Assembly: GCF_036226885.1 (NCBI RefSeq)
Contig: NZ_CP109027.1
Span: forward strand, 6,324,001-6,388,000
DNA from: Streptomyces sp. NBC_00663
GTDB lineage: Bacteria; Actinomycetota; Actinomycetes; Streptomycetales; Streptomycetaceae
Reading direction: 5' to 3'
DNA: 64,000 nucleotides
A program made the translations under genes and the position numbers. Below the pieces are notes generated by a model. The model was not told where the DNA came from. It saw only the letters and a list, made by a program, of their open reading frames with translations, and made no database searches. Of this stretch, positions 18,012-26,731 are shown in pieces (the stretch's first letter is position 1; every line of letters starts with the position of its first letter).

Positions 18012-18103
18012 AACCCGCTCAACGGGAGTACAGGGCTCAACCTCGGCGACACCACCCGTGTCTCCCTCCCCGACCAGCAGGAAAGCCGGAAGGGAACACG
18101 GGG

Positions 18104-19249
18104 ATGACCGGGATGAACCTGAGGACGAGGACCGTACGGACGACTCTCGTGGCGGCGACGGCGGTGGTGCTGTCGACGGCACTGGCGGGCCCCGCCCTGG
18201 CCGCCCCGAGAGGCGGCGGCGAGCACACCGCGACCCGGGAGGCGATCGAGGCCGCGGTGAAGGACGGCGTGCCCGGCGTCACGCTCACGGCGGACGGCTG
18301 GTCGGCGACCGCGGGCGTCGGCGACCTGCGGACCGGCGCCCCGCGTTCGCCGTACGACCGCTACCGCATCGGCAGCATCACCAAGACCTTCGTGTCGACG
18401 GTGCTGCTGCAACTGGAGGCGGAGGGGCGGCTGTCGCTGGACGACAAGGTGGAGCGGTGGCTGCCGGGCGTGGTGCGGGGCCACGGCCACGACGGCCGCG
18501 CCATCACCCTCCGCCAGCTGCTGAACCACACCAGCGGCATCTACGACTACACGTCCGACGAGGACTTCGAGCGGACGTACTTCCTGGCGGACGGGTTCTT
18601 CCGGCATCGCTACGACACCAGGTCGCCGCGGGATCTCGTGGCCATCGCGATGGGGCACGAGCCGCAGTTCACGCCGGGTGCGTCGTGGAGCTACTCCAAC
18701 ACCAACTACATCCTGGCGGGGATGGTGATCGAGAAGGTGACGGGACGCCCGTACGCCGCCGAGATCCGCGGCCGGATCATCGAGCCGCTGGGCCTGCGCG
18801 CCACGTCCGTCCCGGGCACCCGCGTCACCGTCCCGCAGCCCTCCGGCCGCGCCTACTCCAAGCTCGCCGAGACGACGACGGGCCCGACGTACGACGTCAC
18901 GAAGCTCAACCCGTCCCTGGCGGGCTCGGCGGGCGAGATGATCTCCGACTCGAAGGACCTGAACCGTTTCTACGCGGCCCTGCTGAAGGGCAGGCTGCTC
19001 CCGGCCGAGCAGTTGAAGGAGATGAAGACCACGGTGGCGACCGGCGGGCCCGCCGGGTACGGCCTGGGTATCTCGGGCGTCGACCTCAGCTGCGGCGTCC
19101 GGGTGTGGGGCCACGACGGCGGCATCCACGGCTCCCAGACGGTGGCGCTGGCCACGGCCGACGCCCGGCACTCCCTCGCCTTCAACTTCAACGGCGACTG
19201 GTCGGGAGACGCGGTCTCGGTGGTCGAGGCGGAGTTCTGCGGAAAGTAG
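18104..19249 (+). CDS. Secreted serine hydrolase (beta-lactamase / D-Ala-D-Ala carboxypeptidase type)
   Basis: A 381-residue serine hydrolase of the class C beta-lactamase-like fold. The signal peptide ends near ALAAP (about residue 34). The nucleophile motif S-x-x-K is seen in GSITKTF (about residue 90), the second motif is YSNTNY (Y-x-N), and the third is HDGG replacing the usual K/H-x-G. LLNHTSGIYDY is also typical. Such enzymes act on peptidoglycan D-alanyl peptides or on esters; which applies is unclear. Start could be ATG 18104 or 18113. It converges on the DUF559-like gene with 47 bp between and no obvious hairpin. Confidence 0.9.
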   Translation: MTGMNLRTRTVRTTLVAATAVVLSTALAGPALAAPRGGGEHTATREAIEAAVKDGVPGVTLTADGWSATAGVGDLRTGAPRSPYDRYRIGSITKTFVSTVLLQLEAEGRLSLDDKVERWLPGVVRGHGHDGRAITLRQLLNHTSGIYDYTSDEDFERTYFLADGFFRHRYDTRSPRDLVAIAMGHEPQFTPGASWSYSNTNYILAGMVIEKVTGRPYAAEIRGRIIEPLGLRATSVPGTRVTVPQPSGRAYSKLAETTTGPTYDVTKLNPSLAGSAGEMISDSKDLNRFYAALLKGRLLPAEQLKEMKTTVATGGPAGYGLGISGVDLSCGVRVWGHDGGIHGSQTVALATADARHSLAFNFNGDWSGDAVSVVEAEFCGK

Positions 19250-19296
19250 TCGTCCGTACCGCTCATGACCCCGCCCCGGTCCGCCCCGGTCCGTCA

Positions 19297-20343
19297 CTAC
19301 CGGGGGAGGACGACCACATACGCGGCCGGGTCGCGGTCGCCGGACGCCATGAGCGCCGTGCGGACCACGGCCGCCTGCTGTTCCATCGACTCGCGGAGCT
19401 TCCTCGGGGTGATGTGGACGACCGTGATGCCGAGACGCTCCAGGTGTTCGCGCTTGCGGGCGTACTCGGACCACAGCGCGTCCTCGTCCTGACGGGGGGC
19501 GCGGGTGTCCAGTTCCACGGCCACCGCCTGTTCCGGCCAGTACGCGTCCAGACCGCCCAGGTGCGGGCCGCCCGGCAGACGCAGGTCGACGTTCCACACC
19601 GGGTCCGGCAGACCGTGTTCGCGGACCATGCGGTACAGGCGGTCCTCCGCGATCGCCCGGCCCTCCGCCAGCAACGAGTCCACCGCGTCCACCACATGGG
19701 GGCGGGACAGAAGCTTCGCCTGGTTCAACTCGCGGACCACCGCGGCCGGTTCGCAGTGGCCGCCGCGGACGGCCTCGGTGAGCAGACGGCGTACGGCGCC
19801 CGCGTCCGCCAGTTCCGAGACCGCGTCCGCCAGCGCGCGCGGCACCGGCGCCACGGGGACGCCCGTCACCTGCTGCGGGGTCGGGAGGGACGCCGTACGG
19901 ACGATCCGCGCGCTGCCCGTCGAGCGCAGCCGGCGCAGCCGGGGGACCAGGACGTCGATCTTGTCGACCGACATCAGCGGCGGGGAGGAGGTGAAGCCGT
20001 GCAGGGTCAGGGCCGCGAGGCCGGTCAGCATCGCCTCCGTGTACGCCGGGGCGTGCGCGTCCTCCGCGCCGGGCTGGGCCGGGACCCCGGCCGGACGCTC
20101 CTTCGCCGCGTACATCAGGACCGCGTGCAGTCGCTCCTCGCTGGTCGGCGGGCCGGGGTGGAGCAGGATCACGCCCGGGAGGATCTGCTGCCAGGGGCCG
20201 CCGGGACGGCACTGGTCGTTCACGTCGGCGGGCGAGACACCGTGCGTACGCAGCTGCGCCGTCGTCATCACCCGGCGGTGCACCTCGGAGAGGTGACGGA
20301 CCGGGCGGGGGGAGAGCGGGGGGACCGGGGTGTTGTGGTTCAT
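19297..20343 (-). CDS. AbiEi-like N-terminus with DUF559/restriction-like C-terminal fold
   Basis: 348 residues. The N-terminus (VHRRVMTTAQLRTHGVSPADV, read as VMTTAQLRTHGVS) resembles the winged-helix AbiEi antitoxin-type domain that senses or represses. The centre has LTGLAALTLHG and HVLVPR-like strings. The C-terminus carries AVAVELDTRAP, then a Glu/Lys/Arg-rich helix and ITVVHITPRKLRE, consistent with a PD-(D/E)xK (very short patch repair/DUF559) fold. These proteins are common in actinobacteria and poorly understood. No partner toxin gene is adjacent. The ATG at 20343 has a weak ribosome site. Confident as a gene, cautious on function. Confidence 0.75.
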   Translation of the reverse strand: MNHNTPVPPLSPRPVRHLSEVHRRVMTTAQLRTHGVSPADVNDQCRPGGPWQQILPGVILLHPGPPTSEERLHAVLMYAAKERPAGVPAQPGAEDAHAPAYTEAMLTGLAALTLHGFTSSPPLMSVDKIDVLVPRLRRLRSTGSARIVRTASLPTPQQVTGVPVAPVPRALADAVSELADAGAVRRLLTEAVRGGHCEPAAVVRELNQAKLLSRPHVVDAVDSLLAEGRAIAEDRLYRMVREHGLPDPVWNVDLRLPGGPHLGGLDAYWPEQAVAVELDTRAPRQDEDALWSEYARKREHLERLGITVVHITPRKLRESMEQQAAVVRTALMASGDRDPAAYVVVLPR

Positions 20344-20457
20344 GCAGCGGGGATTCCCGCCCGCTGCCGCCCCTCTAACCGCTGTTACGCGCCTGTCGAT
20401 AAATGCGGACAACACGGTACTAAAGGACGGGTGTTCGGATGCCGAGTAGGCGGCGAA

Positions 20458-20490
20458 AACCCCTGGTCCGAATGGGGTGGACCAGGGGTT
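20458..20490 (-). terminator. Intrinsic terminator downstream of second pepN
   Basis: A perfect 12-bp stem (AACCCCTGGTCC / GGACCAGGGGTT) with a 9-nt loop, followed on the minus strand by a TTTT tract. It lies about 80 bp after the stop of the aminopeptidase gene and before the DUF559-like gene on the same strand. Nothing else is seen in 20344-20570. Confidence 0.85.
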
Positions 20491-20570
20491 ACGGCCGTTA
20501 TTGACTGAACTTCGTAACGGCTACCTACCGCCCAAGCTCAGGGCAAAGCTTGGGGCTCGCTCACGGGCGC

Positions 20571-23144
20571 TCAGCCCGTCTTCGCGTCGCACTCCTGCCC
20601 CCGCAGCGCCCTCGCCAGATCGTCCCGCGCCTCCAGCACCAGCCGCCGCAGCGCCGGGGGCGCGTCCTCGTGCGCCGACAGCCACGCGTCCGTCGCGTCC
20701 AGGGTGTCCGGGGAGTCCTGCAAGGACGGGAACAGACCGCGCACCACATCCATGCCGATCTGGATCGACCGGTCCGCCCACACCCGCTCGATCGCCGCGA
20801 AGTACTTCTGCGCGTACGGCGCCAGCAACTCCCGCTGCGAGGACTGGTTCCACCCCCCGATCGTCGCCTCCACCAGCGCGTTCGACAGCGCGTCCGACTC
20901 CACGACCTGCGCCCACGCCTGCGCCTTCACCGCCGCCGAAGGGCGGGCGGCCAGACAGCGGACCTGGTGGCGCTTGCCGGACGCCGTGTCGTCGCGGGCC
21001 AGTTCGGCCGCCAGCACCTCCTCGTCCGCGAGCCCGTGCGAGGCCAGCGGACCGAGGAACGCCCAGCGCAGCTCCTGGTCCACCGTCAGACCGTCGATCT
21101 TCGCCGTGCCCTCCAACAGGCCCTGGAGCAGCTGGAGATCGGCCGGGGAAGAGGCCACCGACGCGAAGAACCGCGCCCACGCCAGCTGGGTCTCGCTGCC
21201 CGGCTCCGCCAGCCGCAGCTCCTTGAGCGCACCCTCCGCGAGCAGCCGCTCACCCGTGGGACGCCACCCCGGCGCCGCATAGTTGACCAGCGCCGAGTTC
21301 GCCCACGCGTGCAGCATCTGGAGCACGCCGATGTCGGACTCGCGGCCCGCGAAGCGCAGCACCAGGTCCATGAAGTCCCGGGCCGGCAGCAGCGCGTCCC
21401 GCGTCATGTTCCACAGCGCCGACCAGCACAGGGCACGGGCCAGGGGGTCGGTCAGATCGCCCAGCTGCCGCTTCAGCGTGTCCAGCGACTCCGCGTCGAA
21501 ACGGGTCTTGCAGAACGTCAGGTCGTCGTCGTTGACCAGCACCAGCTCCGGCGCCTCCGCGCCCGCGAGCTCCGCCACGACCGTGCGCGGACCGTCGACG
21601 TCGACCTCCACGCGCGCGTACCGCTCCACGCTGCCCTCGGGAGTACGCCGGTACAGGCCCACCGCGACGCGGTGCGGCCGCAGTTCGGGGTGCGACTCCG
21701 CGGCCTCCTGCAACACCGCCAGCTCGGTGATCCGGCCCTCGGCGCTCAACAGCACCTGCGGAGTGAGGGAGTTGACGCCGGCCGTCTGGAGCCATGACCT
21801 CGACCACGCCGCCATGTCCCGGCCGCTGGTCTCCTCAAGCACCGACAGCAGATCACCGAGGCGCGTGTTGCCGTACGCGTGCCGCTTGAAGTAGCGCCGC
21901 GCGCCCTCCAGGAACGCGTCCTGGCCGACGTACGCCACCAGCTGCTTGAGCACCGAGGCGCCCTTGGCGTACGTGATGCCGTCGAAGTTGAGCTTCGCGT
22001 CCTGGAGGTCGCGGATGTCGGCGGTGATGGGGTGTGTGGAGGGCAGCTGGTCCGCGCGGTAGGCCCAGGCCTTGCGGCGGTTGGCGAAGGTGATCCAGGC
22101 GTCCTTGAAGCGGGTCGCGCCGACGCCTGCGAACGTGCCCATGAAGTCCGCGAAGGACTCCTTCAGCCACAGGTCGTCCCACCACACCATGGTGACCAGG
22201 TCGCCGAACCACATGTGCGCCATCTCGTGCAGGATGACGTTGGCCCGGCCCTCGTAGGACGCCTGCGTCACCTTGCCCCGGAAGATGAACTCCTCGCGGA
22301 AGGTCACCAGGCCCGGGTTCTCCATGGCGCCGAGGTTGTACTCGGGGACGAACGCCTGGTCGTACTTCCCGAAGGGGTACGGGTAGTCGAAGTGGTCGTG
22401 GAAGAAGTCCAGGCCCTGCTTGGTGACGAGGAAGACGTCGTCGGAGTCGAAGTGCGGGGCCAGACCCTTGCGGCACATCGCGCCCAAGGGGATCTCCAGG
22501 CGGGTCCCGTCCTCCAGCACCCGCTCGTAGGAGTCCGTCACGTAGTGGTACGGACCCGCCACGACACAGGTGATGTACGTCGAGATCGGCTTCGTCTCCG
22601 CGAAGCGCCAGACGCCGTCCGTGTGCGTGGCGGCCCCGTTGCTCCACACCGTCCACCCCTCGGGCGCCCGGACCTCGAACCGGAACGGGGCCTTGAGGTC
22701 CGGCTGCTCGAAGCACGCGAAGACACGGCGGGAGTCGGCCGGCTCGTACTGCGTGTAGAGATAGACCTCGCCGTCCTCGGGGTCGACGAAGCGGTGCAGG
22801 CCCTCACCCGTGCGGGAGTAGGCGCACTGGGCGTCGACGATCAGTTCGTTCTCGGCGGCCAGGTCCTCAAGGCTGATCCGGGAGCCGTCGAAGACCTCGC
22901 TCGGGTCGAGATCACGGCCGTTGAGGGAGACGGACGTCACACTCGGCGCGATCAGGTCGGCGAAGCCGGCGGCGCCGGGCTCGGCGCAGCGGAAGCGGAT
23001 CGTGGTGACGGACCGGAAGGTGCCCGGAGACTCGTCGCCGTCCCCGACGGCCGAGCGGACGTCGAGGGACACCTCGTACCCGTCGACGGACAGCAGGGCG
23101 GCCCGCTCCCGGGCCTCGTCGCGGGACAGATTCTCACCGGGCAC
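20571..23144 (-). CDS. pepN: Aminopeptidase N (M1 zinc metallopeptidase), copy 2
   Basis: Second M1 aminopeptidase, again 857 residues from a GTG (23144) with GAGGGAG at suitable spacing. GAMEN is at about 272-276, HEMAH at 306-310, and the third zinc ligand Glu at 329. It shares long identical blocks with copy 1 (HRFVDP, FEQPDL, STHPI, NFDGITYAKGASVLKQLVAYVG in part, KRHA-GNTRL, EETSGRD) but differs in exopeptidase-site surroundings (VPEYNLGAMENPG here, VPEFNAGAMENAG there), so substrate preference may differ. It is divergent from the mycothiol nitroreductase-like gene. Both copies look functional. Confidence 0.95.
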   Translation of the reverse strand: MPGENLSRDEARERAALLSVDGYEVSLDVRSAVGDGDESPGTFRSVTTIRFRCAEPGAAGFADLIAPSVTSVSLNGRDLDPSEVFDGSRISLEDLAAENELIVDAQCAYSRTGEGLHRFVDPEDGEVYLYTQYEPADSRRVFACFEQPDLKAPFRFEVRAPEGWTVWSNGAATHTDGVWRFAETKPISTYITCVVAGPYHYVTDSYERVLEDGTRLEIPLGAMCRKGLAPHFDSDDVFLVTKQGLDFFHDHFDYPYPFGKYDQAFVPEYNLGAMENPGLVTFREEFIFRGKVTQASYEGRANVILHEMAHMWFGDLVTMVWWDDLWLKESFADFMGTFAGVGATRFKDAWITFANRRKAWAYRADQLPSTHPITADIRDLQDAKLNFDGITYAKGASVLKQLVAYVGQDAFLEGARRYFKRHAYGNTRLGDLLSVLEETSGRDMAAWSRSWLQTAGVNSLTPQVLLSAEGRITELAVLQEAAESHPELRPHRVAVGLYRRTPEGSVERYARVEVDVDGPRTVVAELAGAEAPELVLVNDDDLTFCKTRFDAESLDTLKRQLGDLTDPLARALCWSALWNMTRDALLPARDFMDLVLRFAGRESDIGVLQMLHAWANSALVNYAAPGWRPTGERLLAEGALKELRLAEPGSETQLAWARFFASVASSPADLQLLQGLLEGTAKIDGLTVDQELRWAFLGPLASHGLADEEVLAAELARDDTASGKRHQVRCLAARPSAAVKAQAWAQVVESDALSNALVEATIGGWNQSSQRELLAPYAQKYFAAIERVWADRSIQIGMDVVRGLFPSLQDSPDTLDATDAWLSAHEDAPPALRRLVLEARDDLARALRGQECDAKTG

Positions 23145-23313
23145 GGGCGGCACTCCCTCAAGCGGTGTTCGGTATGTGGACAGCACCGATCCTGCCATGT
23201 GCCCCTGACCGGCGGCAGCAGGCAAGAGGCCGGGAAGAGAAGCCGCGGCGGGGAATGGGGCGGGGTACGGACGGCGTTGTGCGGAGCAGTCGAACACTTT
23301 CCTTAGGAGACGC

Positions 23314-23970
23314 ATGTCCGAGACCAGCTCCACGAAGACGCCTGTCGACTTCTGGTTCGACCCGCTGTGCCCCTGGGCCTGGATGACCTCCCGGTGGGTC
23401 CTTGAGGTGGAGAAGGTCCGGGACATCGAGGTGCGCTGGCACATCATGAGCCTGGCCGTGCTGAACGAGCCGAAGATCGACGAGCTGCCCGAGGAGTACC
23501 GCGAGCTGCTGGAGACCAAGGCCTGGCAGCCGATCCGGGTGGTCACCGCGGCCTGGCAGAAGCACGGCTCCGACATCCTCGGCCCGCTGTACACCGCGCT
23601 CGGTACCCGTATCCACAACGAGGGCCAGGGCCCGACCCGCGGGGCCGTCGAGGGCGCCCTGGCGGACGTCGGCCTGCCCGCCGACCTGATCGAGTACTTC
23701 GACCAGAAGGACTTCGAGTTCGACGCCGAGCTGCGCGCCTCCCACAAGGAGGGCATCGAGAAGGTCGGCCAGGAGGTCGGCACCCCGGTCATCGCCGTCC
23801 CCGGCCCCGACGGCGAGCAGATCGCCTTCTTCGGCCCGGTCGTCACCCCCGCCCCCAAGGGCGACGACGCGGCCAGGCTCTGGGACGGCACCCTCGCCGT
23901 CGCCTCGGTCCCCGGCTTCTACGAGATCAAGCGCACCCGGACCAAGGGCCCGGACTTCAGCAACCTGTAG
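23314..23970 (+). CDS. DsbA-fold protein, mycothiol-dependent nitroreductase (Rv2466c) family
   Basis: A 218-residue cytosolic thioredoxin-fold protein. TTAGGAGA precedes the ATG. The redox site is DPLCPWAW with Cys19; the position of the second cysteine in the CPWC of Mycobacterium tuberculosis Rv2466c is Ala22 here, so this is a single-cysteine version. GTPVIAVPG supplies the cis-proline region. The Mycobacterium protein uses mycothiol to reduce nitro compounds and is linked to oxidative stress. A monothiol mechanism with mycothiol as resolving thiol is the plausible reading. Divergent from pepN copy 2. Confidence 0.85.
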   Translation: MSETSSTKTPVDFWFDPLCPWAWMTSRWVLEVEKVRDIEVRWHIMSLAVLNEPKIDELPEEYRELLETKAWQPIRVVTAAWQKHGSDILGPLYTALGTRIHNEGQGPTRGAVEGALADVGLPADLIEYFDQKDFEFDAELRASHKEGIEKVGQEVGTPVIAVPGPDGEQIAFFGPVVTPAPKGDDAARLWDGTLAVASVPGFYEIKRTRTKGPDFSNL

Positions 23971-23977
23971 GTCATCG

Positions 23978-24205
23978 TCATTCCGCGTCGGCGGCGGGCT
24001 CCTTCCTGAACTTCTCGGGGAGGAGCCCGTGGTCGTTGATCCGGCCGATGCGGAAATAGGTCAGACAGCCGGCGGCCGTACAGCGCCAGAGGTCGTGCAC
24101 ATAGGTACGGCCCCCTTCCGCGCGGGCCCAGGCCTTCTCGTCCTGGTCGAGCTTCTCGAAGTCCTGCATGCCACGGCAGGTCCGGCAATACCGGCTGATC
24201 GTCAC
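23978..24205 (-). CDS. Small Cys-rich protein of unknown function
   Basis: 75 residues from a GTG whose bases overlap the stop of the upstream phosphodiesterase gene (GTGA), with AGGAGGAG just before it, so the two are translationally coupled. The sequence has YCRTCRGMQDF at the start and LWRCTAAGCLTYF in the middle, giving a C-x2-C ... C-x4-C pattern that could hold zinc. I do not recognise the family. It ends 7 bp from the convergent nitroreductase-like gene. Confidence 0.7.
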   Translation of the reverse strand: MTISRYCRTCRGMQDFEKLDQDEKAWARAEGGRTYVHDLWRCTAAGCLTYFRIGRINDHGLLPEKFRKEPAADAE

Positions 24206-25230
24206 AGACTCCTCCTCGCCATCACCGCCAGATCCGGGAAGTCGGTCACCACCGCGTCGACTCCCAGCCCGTAGTAGAGCGCGTATTCGGCGAAGGCGTC
24301 CCCGAAATCGTCGGCTCCGGTCCCGCGCCGGAACTGCGCCGGCAGGAACTGGTTCTCCGCCCGGAAGGTGTACGGCCCCACGCGCAGCCCCGCCGCACGG
24401 GCGTCCGTGAGGAGGCTCGTGCCGATGAGGGAGGACTTGTCCGGGCCGATCCAGTCCGCGTAGGACGCGATCTCCGCCAGGCCCGCCGGGGTCATCATGT
24501 CCCGGTAGGTGACCGAGGGTTGGTCGTACGGTCCGCCGGTCGTCCCCAGCGCCTGCCACAGCGGTACGCCCAGTCCCGTCATCCGCTTCAGGCTCGTCGG
24601 CTCGAAGGACTGGACGACGCACTCGCGGGCCGTCAGGCGGTTACGGCGAATCGCGGACGCCAGCTGCGGCTCCAACTCCAGGCCCAGCGCACGGAAGTAC
24701 GTCGGGTGCTTCGTCTCCGGGAAGACGGCGACCGTCCGGCCGTACGCCTTCGACAGCCCATGGGCCAGGTCCACCACCTCCTGGAAGGTGAGGATCTCGT
24801 CCCGGCCGTCGAAGACCGTGTTGCGGTTGCGGACCAGGGGGAGACGCTCGACCGCCCGCAGTGTCTTCAGCTCCGCGAGCGTGAAGTCCTCCGTGAACCA
24901 GCCGGACACGGAACGGCCGTCCACCGTCTTCGTCGTACGGCGGTCCGCGAACTCCGGGTGCGCGGTCACGTCGGTCGTCTGGGAGATCTCGTTCTCGTGC
25001 CGGACGACCAGGACGTGGTCCTTGGTCGGGACCAGATCCGGTTCGATCCAGTCGGCGCCCGTCTGGACGCCGTACGTGTAGGCCGACGCCGTGTGCTCGG
25101 GACGCCAGCCGGCCGCTCCTCGGTGTCCGATGACCAACGGGCCCCGGTGGGAGGCGGCTTGTGCGGGTACGGCCGCGGCCACCGGGGTGGCGGCGGCCGC
25201 GAGCAGCAGGGAGCGACGTCTCGGATGCAT
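24202..25230 (-). CDS. Secreted glycerophosphodiester phosphodiesterase
   Basis: A 342-residue GlpQ-like phosphodiesterase. The Tat-like signal RRRSLLLAAAATPVAAAV ends around AQA (residue 26). Catalytic features of the GDPD TIM barrel are present: IGHRGAAGWRPEHT (His and Glu-His), WIEPDLV (E-x-D) and VVRHENE (second His). It would release glycerol-3-phosphate or glycerol from phosphodiesters outside the cell, fitting phosphate or polyol scavenging next to a polyol/sugar uptake locus. GGGGAA precedes the ATG. Confidence 0.9.
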   Translation of the reverse strand: MHPRRRSLLLAAAATPVAAAVPAQAASHRGPLVIGHRGAAGWRPEHTASAYTYGVQTGADWIEPDLVPTKDHVLVVRHENEISQTTDVTAHPEFADRRTTKTVDGRSVSGWFTEDFTLAELKTLRAVERLPLVRNRNTVFDGRDEILTFQEVVDLAHGLSKAYGRTVAVFPETKHPTYFRALGLELEPQLASAIRRNRLTARECVVQSFEPTSLKRMTGLGVPLWQALGTTGGPYDQPSVTYRDMMTPAGLAEIASYADWIGPDKSSLIGTSLLTDARAAGLRVGPYTFRAENQFLPAQFRRGTGADDFGDAFAEYALYYGLGVDAVVTDFPDLAVMARRSL

Positions 25231-25278
25231 ACGGTTCCCCTTCGTCGGAGTCGGGAGGTGGTGCGGTCGTCGAGTCCG

Positions 25279-26706
25279 TCAGTCGCGCGCCCGGCCACGA
25301 GCCACGGCCAGCCGCGCCAGATGGTCGGTGTATCCCTTCGCGTAGTACGCCGCCCGCCCCGCGTCCGGCTCCACGACCGTCGTCGGCCGGGTCCATGTGT
25401 CGGTGTCCAGGGCGATGCCGTACCGCTCGGCCGCCGCCAACACCGCGCCCCGCGCGCCCACTTCACCCTCGACCACCCGTAGCGGCCGGCCCAGTACGTC
25501 CGCCAGCAGCCGCATCCAGGCGGGGCTGCGGGTGCCCCCGCCGCACACGGCCAGCGTGCCGGTCAGGCCCGCCGCGTCCAGGCAGTGCCGGGCCGCGTAG
25601 CCGATGCCCTCGCAGGTCGCCCGGACCAGGTCGGCCGGGGTCGACTCCAGGGAGACGCCGGTGAGTTCGGCGCGGAGCCGGGGTTCGACGAAGGGAGCGC
25701 GTTCGCCGGAGGGCGCGAAGTAGGGGAGGACACGGACGCCGTGCGCGCCGGGCGGGGTGTCCGCCAGGAGGGCGTCGACCTCGTCATGGGCGACGCGGGT
25801 CGTCGACAGCACCCAGTCCAGGGCCGCCGTGCCGACCATCGCCGGCATCGCACGCAGCCAGTGGCCGGGGCGGTCGGTGGAGATGTGAAGGCCGGCCGGT
25901 TCGCCGGTCAGGTCGAGGTCGGTCGTGGCGACGAGGCTGGCCAGGCAGGTGCCGACGATGAGCAGGCCGTCGCCGGGGCGTGTGACACCGGCGCCGAGAG
26001 CGCAGGCCGCCAGGTCGTAGGGGCCGTTGGCGAGGGGGGTGCCGGCGGGCAGGCCCTCGCCCTTCGCCCCGCCCTTGGCCACCGGGTCGCTGACCGGCGC
26101 GAGCAGACCGCGGCGGTGGGTCAGACCGAGGAGTTCCACGACCCGGTTGTCGTAGGCGCGGGTTCTCGGGTCCAGGAACGGCATCGACGCGTCCGAGACG
26201 TCGGTGGTCGCGCGGGGCGCCCCGGTCAGACGCTGGAACACCATGTCCTTGCAGTAGACGGCCGCCGTCGCCGTGTCGAGGGACTTCGGGTCGTGGCTGT
26301 CCAGCCAGGCCAGCAGGGGGCCGGGACAGCCGGGGAACATCGCGCTGCCGGTGCGGCGGAAGACGGTCTCGAAGGTGCCGTCCGCCAGCCAGCGGTCGAC
26401 GAGCTCGGCCGCCCGCCCGTCCATCCAGGAGGCCGCCGGACGGACGGGGCGTCCGGCACGGTCCAGCAGCCACACGCCGTCGCCCTGCCCGGTCAGCCCG
26501 GCCAGCTCCACCGGCTCGGCCGCGTCGCCGGTCACCTCCGCCAGGACGGCGACCACGGCCGCGTACACCTCCTCCTGGTCCTGCTCCACCCACCCGCCGC
26601 GCATGCTGAGGCCCACCGGCCGGGCGGCCACCTTCAGCTCGTGGCCCTCCGCGTCGAACGCGGCGGCCTTCACCGTGGACGTACCGACGTCGATCCCGAT
26701 GTACAC
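25279..26706 (-). CDS. FGGY-family carbohydrate kinase, first copy
   Basis: A 475-residue sugar/polyol kinase from a GTG with AGGGAGG 5-6 nt upstream. IGIDVGTSTVKAAAFD at the start is the phosphate-binding loop, LTGQGDGVWLLD and AASWMDGRA follow, and AVCGGGTRSPAWMRLLADVLGRP near 390 is the FGGY signature 2 region (quoted in part). It is the last gene of the minus-strand transport operon, so it likely phosphorylates the imported compound. Relatives include xylulose, erythritol and autoinducer-2 kinases; the exact substrate cannot be told. A second, divergent FGGY kinase is at 34084. Confidence 0.9.
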   Translation of the reverse strand: MYIGIDVGTSTVKAAAFDAEGHELKVAARPVGLSMRGGWVEQDQEEVYAAVVAVLAEVTGDAAEPVELAGLTGQGDGVWLLDRAGRPVRPAASWMDGRAAELVDRWLADGTFETVFRRTGSAMFPGCPGPLLAWLDSHDPKSLDTATAAVYCKDMVFQRLTGAPRATTDVSDASMPFLDPRTRAYDNRVVELLGLTHRRGLLAPVSDPVAKGGAKGEGLPAGTPLANGPYDLAACALGAGVTRPGDGLLIVGTCLASLVATTDLDLTGEPAGLHISTDRPGHWLRAMPAMVGTAALDWVLSTTRVAHDEVDALLADTPPGAHGVRVLPYFAPSGERAPFVEPRLRAELTGVSLESTPADLVRATCEGIGYAARHCLDAAGLTGTLAVCGGGTRSPAWMRLLADVLGRPLRVVEGEVGARGAVLAAAERYGIALDTDTWTRPTTVVEPDAGRAAYYAKGYTDHLARLAVARGRARD

Positions 26707-26731
26707 AGCGCCCTCCCTGGGGCTCGGTCCG

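Noticed and set aside
20571..23891. 1106-residue start for pepN copy 2
   Set aside because: The extension crosses the divergent nitroreductase-like gene; GTG 23144 gives 857 residues with a ribosome site.
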